From CAZLYK01 sp964563495 (GTDB taxonomy: Bacteria; Acidobacteriota; Blastocatellia; RBC074): 53,977 bases of DNA. The translations under genes were made by a program, and so were the position numbers. How positions within the stretch are numbered: the first letter of the stretch is position 1; each line of letters begins with the position of its first letter. Below are positions 26,173-34,210 of the stretch, one piece after another. The notes under the pieces are model-generated. The model saw nothing but the letters and a program-made list of their open reading frames with translations. It was not told where the DNA came from and ran no database searches. The stretch covers positions 1 through 53,977 of the forward strand of contig CAZLYK010000022.1 in assembly GCA_964563495.1 (NCBI GenBank), written 5' to 3'.

Positions 26173-26664
26173 ATGCCATATGTGCTAAAGGACCACCCTT
26201 GTTATATCACCGACATATTGGGGAAAACGCAGTATGAAAATGGCAGGGTAATCGAAGAGATGGAAAGGCCCGGGCTTTATCGAATTGAAGGGGCGGTCGC
26301 TTCGCCTCAAAATCTCGAGCTGCGGATCGGCGTCTCGGCACTGCTTGATACCGGCAACGATATCACCATCATCAATCCACAAGTGGTGGTTGAACTGTCC
26401 GAGGAGCTGGGGTTCTACGATCCGTTGAGAAGGGGAAGAAGGATCAGATATCTGGGAGATCATGGTGAGGAAATGGCGCCGTTGATCGACCTGGCATTCA
26501 TCTTTCCCGGCGGGCATGTTTGCTCTTCAGATTACGGTTTTATCGTTCCGTCAACCAAGTATTTCGACGTGGCTGATATCTGGATCGGGCAGGATCTATT
26601 GAGAAAATATAAGACTACCTTCGATGGGATCAAAGGGACAGTCTCGATCTTTTACCCCAGATAG
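26173..26664 (+). CDS. Retropepsin-like aspartic protease family protein
   Basis: This 163-residue protein carries the aspartic-protease motif SALLDTGNDITIINP (about 55-69, catalytic DTG) and the family end block DIWIGQDLLRKYKTTFDG (about 135-152), as in single-domain retropepsin-like proteins that dimerise to make one active site. ATG 26173 follows GGAGG by about 6 nt. Such proteins occur in many bacteria outside retroelements, commonly near DUF5678 genes, so their joint presence here fits a functional pair. Substrate unknown; processing of a locus protein is possible. It is separated from the DUF5678 gene by a repeat and may have its own promoter. Confidence 0.8.
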   Translation: MPYVLKDHPCYITDILGKTQYENGRVIEEMERPGLYRIEGAVASPQNLELRIGVSALLDTGNDITIINPQVVVELSEELGFYDPLRRGRRIRYLGDHGEEMAPLIDLAFIFPGGHVCSSDYGFIVPSTKYFDVADIWIGQDLLRKYKTTFDGIKGTVSIFYPR

Positions 26665-26673
26665 AAATGATCT

Positions 26674-27549
26674 TCATTTTTTCAAAGCGCGTGCGGCGGC
26701 GAGGTTTTTGAGGTCGTCGTTTTGATGTTGCTGGGGTGTTTCGAGAATGAAGGGGAGTTTGCGTAGTTTCGGATGATTGAGGATGCGGGAGAGTCCATCG
26801 GGGCCGATTTCGCCCTGGCCGATATGCCAGTGGCGATCGACGAGAGAATTGAACGCGGATTTCGAGTCGTTGAAGTGAACGGCTTTGACCTGGTTAAAGC
26901 CGACGGTCCTGTCGAGCAGGGTCAAAGCGCGTCTGGTCGCGGTTTGATCGCGCCAATCGTAACCGGCGGCGAATGAGTGTGCGGTGTCGAGGCACATTCC
27001 CATGGGCAGGTCGCGGCAAAGCTCAAGAATGTCTCGGACCTCTTCGAAGCTGCGTCCGATCTGACCTCCCTGACCCGCGGTATTTTCGATCAGGATTGAA
27101 AATCCGGCCCTCCTCACCCGTTCTTCGAGGCCGGCGACGGCTTCGTGGATCGCCGAGGCGCAATTGGCGATCGCCTCATCCGGTGGGGCTCCGCGCCCGC
27201 TGCCCGGGTGGACAACCAGGAAATCGGCTCCGATCGCCAGTCCGCGCTCGACCTCATCGCGAAAAGCCGCGATCGATTTTTCCCTGATCTCCGGTGAAGG
27301 CGCGGCCAGATTGATCAGGTAGCAGGCGTGTATGACGCACGGATCGAGGCCGGATTCCCGGCGCGCCTGACGAAAAAGCCCGATCTCCTCGATGGTCAGC
27401 GGTCGCGCCGTCCACCCGCGCGGGTTGCGCGAGAAGATCTGCCAGGTCTGACAACCTCTCTCGACAGCCGTCTTGATCGAATTCTGTATCCCTCCGCCGA
27501 TCCCGGTATGCAGCCCGAGTCTAGGGAGCGAGTCTGTTTTCAAGTTCAC
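26674..27549 (-). CDS. nfo: Deoxyribonuclease IV (endonuclease IV)
   Basis: This 291-residue AP endonuclease acts in base excision repair, cutting 5' of abasic sites with a trinuclear zinc centre. Metal-ligand motifs are all present: LGLHTGIGGG, VIHACYLINLA, VVHPGSGRG, ENTAGQGGQIG, CLDTAHSFAAGYD, VKAVHFNDSK, HWHIGQGEIG and FILETP. The annotated start is GTG 27549; a TTG at 27543, three nt after GAGGTG, may be the true start, removing two residues. It converges with the retropepsin-like gene, with 9 nt between the stops. Confidence 0.95.
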   Translation of the reverse strand: MNLKTDSLPRLGLHTGIGGGIQNSIKTAVERGCQTWQIFSRNPRGWTARPLTIEEIGLFRQARRESGLDPCVIHACYLINLAAPSPEIREKSIAAFRDEVERGLAIGADFLVVHPGSGRGAPPDEAIANCASAIHEAVAGLEERVRRAGFSILIENTAGQGGQIGRSFEEVRDILELCRDLPMGMCLDTAHSFAAGYDWRDQTATRRALTLLDRTVGFNQVKAVHFNDSKSAFNSLVDRHWHIGQGEIGPDGLSRILNHPKLRKLPFILETPQQHQNDDLKNLAAARALKK

Positions 27550-27553
27550 CTCT

Positions 27554-27592
27554 GGTCAAACCCTGTCAAGATCGCGTCGGTCCTGTCTATGG
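27554..27592. repeat. Degenerate CAGGATT repeat, copy 8
   Basis: On the minus strand it reads CATAGACAGGACCGACGCG...GACAGGGTTTGACC, an eroded family arm. Its TAG is the stop codon of the BON-domain gene. It spans the gap between that gene and nfo. Confidence 0.6.
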
Positions 27593-28927
27593 CAAGCTCC
27601 ACCGCAAAGTGAATTCGTGTCTCTTGTCGCCGCCCTTGCCGCTGTCGTCGATGCGGATGATGGTCGAATAGCCGTTTGAAGCGGAGGGTTGTTGGACGAT
27701 CTGGAATTGACCTCGGCCGCTGGTGGTGACCAATTTGACGATCACCGGGGATCGAGGGATCGGAGCGCTGAATGAGACGCGGACTTCGCGCGGCGGGGCC
27801 CCGCTGAGATGGCGGACGGATGCGCTGCTGCCCGAGAGAATGATCTCATCTATGCCGTCGACGGCGCCGCTCCAGGCGACCGTGCCCGAACGCAATATGC
27901 TTGCTTCGAGCTTTGCCTGTTCGGCGCGGGCGCGTCGCTCGGCTTCGGTGCGGCGGAGCTCTTCCTGGCGTTTCTCGTAATCTTCGGCTTCGCGGCGCAG
28001 CTTATCCTCGGCGGCCTTTCTCTGAGCCAGGTCCTCTTCCCGTTGTTTGGCAATCATCTGTTCACGGCGCTGGCGCTCGGCCTCGCGTTGAGGGTCCTGT
28101 GGCGACTGTCTTGACTGGTCGTTCCTGTTCTGCTCATCGGTCTGGATCTGCTTGCGCAGAGCATCGTCGAGGAGCCTGGCTTCAGCCGGATTGAGCTTAA
28201 CCGGAGCGGATGGCTGTTCCGGCTTGACCTTGAGATTGTTGACGACGGATTTGACGCCGGTGACAAGCTTGACCACATTCTCGGCCCCATCCTTCTCCGG
28301 CTGGTGTTCGGCTTCGCCCGAGATCGTTACTACGCCCTCTTTGATTTCCAGCTTGTAGTGTGTAAATCCGAGCGGATTGTAAGCCAGCAGAGAGGCTTTG
28401 ACGGATTCCATCAAAGCCGCGTCATCGGTCGGCGTCGGCGTGGGGCTGGGGTCGGGTGTGGGTGAAACAACCGGTGACGGCTGAATGGCCGCGGCCGGGC
28501 TGACCATGGGTCTGGCTATGTCGCGCTGCTGTTGTCGCCACAAGAGGTAGGCGATGACGAGCATGATCATAATCAGCCCCGTTCCGATGGCGATGAGGGT
28601 CAACTGGGCTGAGGTGAAGAGCGGGAAGCGGCGCTTGGCTTCATTGGGCGAGAGAAAGACCATATCGCTCGCCGGAGAAAACTCCGATGGCCGCTGATTG
28701 ACACGTTGCTGCCGGATCGCGCTCAGCGGCACGACATCGGTGTCCGGCTTGCCGGCGGCGGCCCCGGATAGGGATTCAAACGCAGGCTGAGGCGGAGTTT
28801 CGGATGAAGATGGTTGTGTCTCGAGCGGGGTGGCGTCTTCACGCGTCGCCCCGCATCGCGGGCACGTCTTCATAAAAGGCCTCAGCGTAATTCCACAGCC
28901 CGAACAAAAGATCCCTTCAGTCGACAT
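27587..28927 (-). CDS. Zinc-ribbon, single-TM, BON-domain protein
   Basis: 446 residues. ATG 28927 has AGAGAGG 6 nt upstream. An N-terminal zinc ribbon (C8, C11, C22, C25) is followed by a low-complexity linker, one membrane helix (about 108-130, LTLIAIGTGLIMIMLVIAYLLW), a Pro/Thr-rich stretch and a BON domain (about 168-237; YKLEIKEGVVTISGEAEH and VKSVVNNLKV). A long Gln/Arg/Glu-rich coiled coil (about 255-345) and a beta-rich C-terminal domain (about 350-446) follow. BON domains bind membranes or lipids. Topology: zinc ribbon inside, BON and coil outside. Function unknown. The stop TAG is in degenerate repeat copy 8. Confidence 0.78.
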   Translation of the reverse strand: MSTEGIFCSGCGITLRPFMKTCPRCGATREDATPLETQPSSSETPPQPAFESLSGAAAGKPDTDVVPLSAIRQQRVNQRPSEFSPASDMVFLSPNEAKRRFPLFTSAQLTLIAIGTGLIMIMLVIAYLLWRQQQRDIARPMVSPAAAIQPSPVVSPTPDPSPTPTPTDDAALMESVKASLLAYNPLGFTHYKLEIKEGVVTISGEAEHQPEKDGAENVVKLVTGVKSVVNNLKVKPEQPSAPVKLNPAEARLLDDALRKQIQTDEQNRNDQSRQSPQDPQREAERQRREQMIAKQREEDLAQRKAAEDKLRREAEDYEKRQEELRRTEAERRARAEQAKLEASILRSGTVAWSGAVDGIDEIILSGSSASVRHLSGAPPREVRVSFSAPIPRSPVIVKLVTTSGRGQFQIVQQPSASNGYSTIIRIDDSGKGGDKRHEFTLRWSLP

Positions 28928-28966
28928 CTTCAACCTCTCTCAGAAAAAGGTGCTCAAGGAAAAAAA

Positions 28967-28987
28967 CCGGTTTAACCCCCTCTATTT
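28967..28987. repeat. Degenerate CAGGATT repeat end, copy 9
   Basis: On the minus strand GAAATAGAGGGGGTTAAACC is an eroded version of the family terminus. It contains the stop codon of the dienelactone hydrolase gene. Confidence 0.5.
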
Positions 28988-29695
28988 CCCCACCGCCTGT
29001 CCTTGACGAAGATGTTGATTGAAGAAAGCGATCACGCTTTTCCAGGCGTCATCGGCGTCGGATTTGCTGTAGACCTCCGGCCTGGTATCGTTGAAAAAGG
29101 CGTGAGAAGCGCCCTGATAAACCCGCACCTCACCGTCTTTGGCGTACTGCTTGAGCGCGGTCTCCAGCCGCTTCATCTTCTCGGTGGTGATCCATTCGTC
29201 CTTCTCGCCGCCGATGAAGAGGAGCGGGCAGCCGAGCTTGCCGATCAAGCTTGTGTCGACCGGGACATCGCCATAGAACGGGGCGGACGCCTCGACCCTG
29301 GCGTGACAGGCGAGCAGTAGCGCGAACGTCCCTCCCATGCAGAATCCCGTCACCCCGACTCCGGTCACCTCGGGCATCGACCGCAATTGGCCGAGCACGA
29401 TCTGCAGGTCTTCAAGACCGGCTTCCGGTTTGAGCGCACTCATCAAATTCGAGGCCTCTTTGGAATCTCTGGTCGTCACTCCGTGATAAAGATCGACGGC
29501 CACGGCGATAAAGCCCTCACCCGCGTAACGCTGTGCGACATCCTCGATATGCGGGTTGAGTCCCCACCATTCGTGAACGATCATGATCGCCGGAGCCTTT
29601 TCCGTCCCGGCCGGGCGCGCGATGTAGGCGTTGACCTTCTTACCCTGACCGGAAAACGTCGTTCTCCCGGTCGTGATCTCCTTTTCGTTTGCCAT
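28982..29695 (-). CDS. Dienelactone hydrolase family protein
   Basis: This 237-residue alpha/beta hydrolase has the nucleophile Cys in TGFCMGGTFAL (about 120), Asp in FIGGEKDEW and His in GASHAFFND near the end, matching the Cys-Asp-His triad of dienelactone hydrolase. HEWWGLNPHIEDVAQRYA is the conserved early block. No signal peptide is visible, so it is cytosolic. GAGGAG lies 8 nt before ATG 29695. Annotation as carboxymethylenebutenolidase is family-level only; no chlorocatechol pathway genes are nearby. A GC-rich hairpin lies just upstream of the RBS. Confidence 0.9.
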   Translation of the reverse strand: MANEKEITTGRTTFSGQGKKVNAYIARPAGTEKAPAIMIVHEWWGLNPHIEDVAQRYAGEGFIAVAVDLYHGVTTRDSKEASNLMSALKPEAGLEDLQIVLGQLRSMPEVTGVGVTGFCMGGTFALLLACHARVEASAPFYGDVPVDTSLIGKLGCPLLFIGGEKDEWITTEKMKRLETALKQYAKDGEVRVYQGASHAFFNDTRPEVYSKSDADDAWKSVIAFFNQHLRQGQAVGK

Positions 29696-29713
29696 TGATT
29701 TTCTCCTCAGGAA

Positions 29714-29754
29714 AAGCTTGGGGACGCGGGCGGGACGCTCGCGTCCCCAAGCTT
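29714..29754. other. 15-bp hairpin in the divergent region before the dienelactone hydrolase gene
   Basis: 29714-29728 and 29740-29754 are exact reverse complements with an 11-nt loop. It is followed on the minus strand by the RBS. It lies in the leader or promoter of the minus-strand gene and could also act as a roadblock between the divergent genes. Confidence 0.85.
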
Positions 29755-29844
29755 AGAGCGGAATATAACGAGAAGCCCCGGGCCGGCGCAAGGCGCAGCT
29801 TGATTTAACCTTTTCATCGCTTGATAATTCGCGATCTCAATCAC

Positions 29845-29895
29845 TGATAGACGGGATCAACAAGATTTAGGCGGGATTGACCGGATCAAATCCTG
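29845..29895. repeat. CAGGATT repeat, copy 10 (single arm)
   Basis: TGATAGACGGGATCAACAAG and following units match one arm of the family, with only a remnant of the other (AAATCCTG). This copy is at the 5' side of a gene (enoyl-CoA hydratase), unlike most. Confidence 0.65.
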
Positions 29896-29914
29896 CTCTC
29901 AAGGAGTGTATAAA

Positions 29915-30691
29915 ATGCCAGAGAACCTCTTGCTCGACAGGGTCGGCCGGGTGGCGCGACTGACGATCAACCGTCCGGACAAGCTCAATGCCTTGAATAT
30001 CAAGACGCGGCAGGAGTTGGCCGAAGCGCTCGATGATCTGCGGGACGACCCGGAGGTTCGCGTCGTCGTGATCACGGGCGCGGGTGAGAAGTCTTTTGTC
30101 GCGGGCGCCGACATTAATGAGTTTGCCGGCCGGACCGCGGTTCAGCAGCGAGCGGTCATGAAAGCCAGGAACATCTTCACCGCCGCCGAAGATTTTCCTA
30201 AACCTCTGATCGCCATGATCAACGGCTTCTGTCTGGGCGGAGGTTGCGAACTGGCTCTTTCCTGCGACATCCGCCTGGCCGGCGAGCGCGCTCGTTTCGG
30301 CCAGCCCGAAATCAATCTGGGCATCATTCCCGGCGGTGGCGGCACCCAGCGGCTGACGCGTTTGATCGGCGAGGGCAAAGCCATGCAGATGATCCTCACC
30401 GGAGGCATGATCGACGCTCAGGAGGCTTATCGCCTGGGCCTGGTCAATGAAGTCTTCCCGGACGACCAGCTCGAAGCGAAGACCATGGAACTCGCCGATC
30501 AGATCGCCGAGAAGAGTCCGGTCGCGCTGGCCATGGCCAAGATGGCCGTCAAAGCCGCCGCGCGCGCCAATCTGCGCGAGGGGCTGGATCAGGAAATAGA
30601 TCTTTTCGCGCTCTGTTTTTCAAGCGACGACAAGGAAGAGGGGGTTCGTGCGTTCTTGGAAAAACGCAAGCCGGACTTCAAAGGCCGGTAA
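29915..30691 (+). CDS. Enoyl-CoA hydratase
   Basis: This 258-residue crotonase-fold enzyme adds water to trans-2-enoyl-CoA in beta-oxidation. ATG 29915 is chosen because AAGGAG lies 8 nt upstream, in place of GTG 29906, which overlaps that RBS. Both catalytic glutamates are present, in GGGCELALSCDIRLAGE and FGQPEINLGIIPG; the oxyanion-hole blocks AGADINEFAG and GFCLGGG are intact. Full family length. The haem-motif barrel gene follows after 23 nt but is functionally unrelated. Confidence 0.94.
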   Translation: MPENLLLDRVGRVARLTINRPDKLNALNIKTRQELAEALDDLRDDPEVRVVVITGAGEKSFVAGADINEFAGRTAVQQRAVMKARNIFTAAEDFPKPLIAMINGFCLGGGCELALSCDIRLAGERARFGQPEINLGIIPGGGGTQRLTRLIGEGKAMQMILTGGMIDAQEAYRLGLVNEVFPDDQLEAKTMELADQIAEKSPVALAMAKMAVKAAARANLREGLDQEIDLFALCFSSDDKEEGVRAFLEKRKPDFKGR

Positions 30692-30714
30692 ATTGACAGT
30701 CAGTCGAGGAAAAT

Positions 30715-31965
30715 ATGCCAACGAACCGTCTCTCTAAATCGATTATCCTGCTGGCGGCGTTAGCTTTCGCCGGCCAGGTGGCGACCACGACCGGACATGC
30801 CAGGCCGGAATACCTGAAGATCTTCGCCAACGATCCCTACTCGCGTCCGGAGCTGCGCACCAAATGTTCGGTCTGTCACATCAATCCAAAAGGCGGCGGT
30901 GAGCGCAACGCTTTCGGCAAAGCCTTTATCTCGGCCGGATTGCGGATCACACCCGAGCTGAGAAGTCGGTTTCCCGATCGCTTCCTCACCGAACCCGCCG
31001 GGCAGGCCCTCAAACCGCCGGTGACTTTCGTCGAAGGCTCCGACGCCGAAGCGATCGTCGAGCTTAACGGTAAGCGGTTCCTGATCAACACCCGCGATAA
31101 AACGCTCAAAGCGTTGGATTCGGCTCCGGCAGCCGAGCAGAAGGTTGCAGCCGCAGCGCCGGTAGCGGAGAAGCGGCCCGAGCGGCCAGACGTCTATCGA
31201 CCGGTAGATGTTCGCCTGATCAATCTGCCGACGGCCATGCCGATGCCGAAAGGCTCGCTCTGGACCGATTTCACTCACCGTTTCCCATTCAGCGATCCGA
31301 CCAAATCCGAAGAGCTGTTCGGTCTCGATAGCCTCGCCCTGCCGTCGTTCGGGTTTGCCTACGGCTTGACAGATCATCTACAGATCGGGGCTTATCGTTC
31401 GCCCGGGGATGTCGGCAGACCGATTATGATCTATGCCGGAGCCAGCCTCATGGACGAGCAGAAGGGGCATCCTTTTTCGTTGATGGGGCGGGTCGGGTTG
31501 GAAGGGCGAGACAATTTTCAGCGGAATTTCACGACCAGCTTCGAGCTCACCCTCGCTCGCAGCATCACGCGCCACGCGCAGATTTATCTGGTCCCGACGG
31601 TGTCGGTCGGTGACCGCCGGTTGGACAGCGATCTGACCAAAAACCTTCCCGGGGAGACCGCGGCTGCGCTCGGCATCGGCGGTGCGTTCAATCTCAGACC
31701 TTCGGTTGCCTTGATGGCTGAGGCCAATTACCGGTTGAACGAAGCCGCCCGGTATTCGAATGCCGGGTTGGGGATTCACCGTCCCGTCTTCGGTTTCGGC
31801 ATCCAGAAGGCGAGCGCCTCGCGACGTCACGCTTTCAGCCTGGTCTTCACCAACGGGCCGGGGACGACCTTTTCACAACGGTCCATGACTCGCGGCCTGC
31901 TCTTCTCTGACGATGGGTTCCAGGGATTGACGATCGGATTCAACCTCTCGCGGAGATTGTTTTAA
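30715..31965 (+). CDS. DUF5777-like beta-barrel protein with N-terminal haem motif
   Basis: 416 residues. A signal peptide (SIILLAALAFAGQVATTTGHA) is followed by one CxxCH haem-binding motif (CSVCHINPKGGGERNAFG, about residues 46-63). A variable linker leads to a C-terminal domain (about 160-416) of alternating strands with the DUF5777 pattern: FTHRFPFSDPTKSEELFGLD, FGFAYGLTDHLQIGAYRSPG and a final aromatic (RRLF) typical of outer-membrane barrels. Start ATG 30715 follows GAGGA by 4 nt. A haem-bearing barrel suggests a role in outer-membrane electron transfer or sensing; that is inference. The TAA stop overlaps repeat copy 11. Confidence 0.8.
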   Translation: MPTNRLSKSIILLAALAFAGQVATTTGHARPEYLKIFANDPYSRPELRTKCSVCHINPKGGGERNAFGKAFISAGLRITPELRSRFPDRFLTEPAGQALKPPVTFVEGSDAEAIVELNGKRFLINTRDKTLKALDSAPAAEQKVAAAAPVAEKRPERPDVYRPVDVRLINLPTAMPMPKGSLWTDFTHRFPFSDPTKSEELFGLDSLALPSFGFAYGLTDHLQIGAYRSPGDVGRPIMIYAGASLMDEQKGHPFSLMGRVGLEGRDNFQRNFTTSFELTLARSITRHAQIYLVPTVSVGDRRLDSDLTKNLPGETAAALGIGGAFNLRPSVALMAEANYRLNEAARYSNAGLGIHRPVFGFGIQKASASRRHAFSLVFTNGPGTTFSQRSMTRGLLFSDDGFQGLTIGFNLSRRLF

Positions 31966-32052
31966 ATCGACAGGATCGACAGGATGATTGCAGGATTGAA
32001 CAAGACATTATCTTGTTCAATCCTGCAATCATCCTGTCGATCCTGTCGATTT
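31964..32052. repeat. CAGGATT inverted repeat, copy 11 (perfect 42-bp arms, 5-nt loop)
   Basis: 31964-32005 and 32011-32052 are exact reverse complements. It lies between convergent genes: its left end overlaps the TAA of the DUF5777 gene and its right end is 5 nt from the SYLF stop. It could serve as a bidirectional transcription barrier. Confidence 0.97.
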
Positions 32053-32057
32053 AACTC

Positions 32058-32759
32058 TCATCTTCTGCGCTTTGAGTAGCGTGCGAGGGTGTTTGGGAAG
32101 ACCTTGATCGCGACCGGAGCGACTTTTCTGCCTCTCAGCACATCTTCCGGGGTGACGCCGGCTCCATAAGCTCCGGTCATGTCGTCTTTATCGAGCGAGA
32201 TGACCGAGCCTTTAATTTCGAGGCCGGCGAAGATCCCCTTGCTGCGCGAGTAGGAGAGGATCTGAGCGTTGAGCCTGATGTCTGTTGCGGCGCCGGCCTG
32301 GCGGCCGACCGGGCCGGCCGCGACGGACGCGTCGCCGCCCAGCTCGAATTTGCTTTTGAGCAGGCTGTCGATCCCATTCGGCGTCATGAAGAGGAAGATG
32401 AAATCGATTGCCTCTGCGCCGATCTGTAGTCCGAAGCTGCCCCCCTTCAGGTCGAAGTAAGCCGGACCGCTCCAGCCGGCATTGGTCCGGCAACTGGCGA
32501 CTCCACGACCGCCGCGACCGCCGACGATAAACCCGGCCTTGAGCACCTGCGGAAACACTCCAACGCAATAAGCCTTATCGAGCAGAGTCGTCGGGACGGA
32601 CTTGTCCGGTTTGGACATGATTTCAGTGAATACTTTCGAAGCTTTTTGCGCCTGGTTGATGGCGTCTGCCGTGTGTTTGTCCTGCGCGAAGCTGACCAGG
32701 CTGATAACTACCGCCAGACAGAGCAGGCCGGGCAGACTTTTTCGATAGCTGATTTTCAT
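32058..32759 (-). CDS. SYLF (Ysc84-like) lipid-binding domain protein, exported
   Basis: This 233-residue protein has a signal peptide (LPGLLCLAVVISLVSFAQ). The SYLF/Ysc84 domain covers most of the rest: LLDKAYCVGVFPQVLKAGFIVGG with the Gly-rich GGRGGRG turn, SFGLQIGAEAIDFIFLFM, GGDASVAAGPVGRQA and a SYSRSKGIFAGLEIKGSVI block. The domain binds phosphoinositides in eukaryotes; in bacteria its role is unclear, probably membrane-associated in the periplasm. ATG 32759 is preceded by GGAGGAGAT, which sets the start; the longer frame to 32774 is rejected. Confidence 0.9.
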   Translation of the reverse strand: MKISYRKSLPGLLCLAVVISLVSFAQDKHTADAINQAQKASKVFTEIMSKPDKSVPTTLLDKAYCVGVFPQVLKAGFIVGGRGGRGVASCRTNAGWSGPAYFDLKGGSFGLQIGAEAIDFIFLFMTPNGIDSLLKSKFELGGDASVAAGPVGRQAGAATDIRLNAQILSYSRSKGIFAGLEIKGSVISLDKDDMTGAYGAGVTPEDVLRGRKVAPVAIKVFPNTLARYSKRRR

Positions 32760-32857
32760 ATCTCCTCCAAGCAATTGGTTTGATTATTCGATTGTTAATT
32801 GATTGCCAGCCGAGCAGGGCCGAGCCTCGACATTGTGGCAAAAGAGGGCGGGTAAGT

Positions 32858-32912
32858 AAATGATTCAATGAGTGATAGGTCTTTGATAGGCGATCACGCC
32901 GGCGCGAATCGT
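32858..32912 (+). repeat. 55-nt flank of the assembly gap, left copy
   Basis: Identical to 33013-33067. It abuts the N run directly. See the gap entry. Confidence 0.97.
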
Positions 32913-33012
32913 NNNNNNNNNNNNNNNNNNNNNNNNNNNNNNNNNNNNNNNNNNNNNNNNNNNNNNNNNNNNNNNNNNNNNNNNNNNNNNNNNNNNNNNN
33001 NNNNNNNNNNNN
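32913..33012. other. Scaffold gap (100 N)
   Basis: Exactly 100 undetermined bases with the same 55 nt on each side. This is what a scaffolder writes when two contigs overlap by one k-mer (k = 55) but were not merged. The likely true sequence has no gap and one copy of the 55-mer. Confidence 0.95.
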
Positions 33013-33067
33013 AAATGATTCAATGAGTGATAGGTCTTTGATAGGCGATCACGCCGGCGCGAATCGT
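33013..33067 (+). repeat. 55-nt flank of the assembly gap, right copy
   Basis: Identical to 32858-32912. It contains the 3' end and stop codon of nagA, so the left copy is a duplicate of the nagA end, not a second gene fragment. Confidence 0.97.
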
Positions 33068-34210
33068 CTGCGAGACCGAGAAGTTAGGATTGAGGATCGC
33101 CAGGTCGGCATCCTTGCCGACCTCGATCGAGCCTTTACGATCGGCGACTCCGCAGACCCGAGCCGGTGCGAGCGCACCGGTGTGAGCGGCATCGACCATG
33201 GTCATCCCGGTAAACTCGATCGCGTTGCGAGCGGCCTGATTCATGGTCAGCACCGATCCGGCAATCGTGACGCCGTCCATGAGAGTACAGAGCGGTCCGC
33301 GGACCTGGATCTGAAAATCGCCGAGCGTGTAGACGCCGTCGCCAATGCCCTGGGCGGCGGTGGCATCGGTGATCAGGCTGAGGCCGTCCCGGCCCTTGGC
33401 TTTCCAGGCCAGGCGTGCCATGCGCGGGTCGACGTGGACGCCATCGCAGATCAATTCCGCCTGTATTCCCGGCTCATTCAGGCAGGCCGCGGCCAGACCG
33501 GGTTTGCGGTGGTGGACGCCCGACATAGCGTTAAAAAGATGGGTTGCGCGCGTGGCTCCGGCCTCGATCGCGGCGAGGACGGTATCGTAATCAGCATTCG
33601 AATGTCCGAGCGAGGCCGCCACGCCGGAGTTCGCCAGCCGGCGAATCAGCTCCAGTCCGCCGGGGAGCTCCGGCGCGATGGTCATGATCTTGATCCGGCC
33701 ATGCGCCGCTTCGAGCAGTTCGCCGCATTCTTCGAAATTCGGATCGCGGATGCCCGATTCGGGCTGGGCGCCTTTGAATTTGAGATTGAGGTAGGGGCCC
33801 TCGATGTGGAGCCCGAGAACTTCCGCGCCGTCCAGGGAATCCGAGTCCTCGGTCTGGGCGTCGATCGTGTCCTCGATCGAACGCAGCAGCTCACTATGCC
33901 CGGCAGCGATGGTGGTGGTGAGAAACCCGGTCGTCCCGAATTTCAAGAGCGCGCGCGAGATTCGCTTTATCCCCTCGACGCCGTTGGCCATGACGTCATC
34001 GCCGCCGCTCCCGTGAAAATGTGTATCGATAAAACCGGGCATGACGATTCGATTTTTAGCGTCGAGAATCTGCGAGCCGGGATCGGGCGTGACTTGCCCT
34101 GCCGGGCCGATGGCTTTGATCTTTCCTTCCTCACAAAGCACCGAGCCGCCCTCGATCACTCCTTGAGGTGTGACGACGGCGCCGCCGATGATCGCCAAAC
34201 GATTCGCCAT
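33020..34210 (-). CDS. nagA: N-acetylglucosamine-6-phosphate deacetylase
   Basis: This 396-residue amidohydrolase removes acetate from GlcNAc-6-P in amino-sugar and cell-wall recycling. Family blocks: MPGFIDTHFHGSGGDDVMANG, GLHIEGPYLN (metal Glu), LGHSNADYDTVLAAIEAGA (metal His), THLFNAMSGVHHRKPGL and SLITDATAAQG (catalytic Asp). Near the start the metal His motif is HxHG. ATG 34210 has GGAGAG about 9 nt upstream. It lies 108 nt downstream of cstA on the same strand. The 3' end touches an assembly gap, but the stop codon is present and the C-terminus looks complete. Confidence 0.94.
   Translation of the reverse strand: MANRLAIIGGAVVTPQGVIEGGSVLCEEGKIKAIGPAGQVTPDPGSQILDAKNRIVMPGFIDTHFHGSGGDDVMANGVEGIKRISRALLKFGTTGFLTTTIAAGHSELLRSIEDTIDAQTEDSDSLDGAEVLGLHIEGPYLNLKFKGAQPESGIRDPNFEECGELLEAAHGRIKIMTIAPELPGGLELIRRLANSGVAASLGHSNADYDTVLAAIEAGATRATHLFNAMSGVHHRKPGLAAACLNEPGIQAELICDGVHVDPRMARLAWKAKGRDGLSLITDATAAQGIGDGVYTLGDFQIQVRGPLCTLMDGVTIAGSVLTMNQAARNAIEFTGMTMVDAAHTGALAPARVCGVADRKGSIEVGKDADLAILNPNFSVSQTIRAGVIAYQRPITH

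Noticed and set aside
18524..26664. Retroelement or group II intron (RT plus retropepsin)
   Set aside because: The RT has altered catalytic residues and no maturase domain or intron RNA ends. The protease is of the common bacterial single-domain type, seven genes apart and near DUF5678.
32858..33067. A genuine 55-nt direct repeat flanking an element
   Set aside because: Exact 100-N filler and exact k-mer-sized identity abutting it fit an assembly join better.
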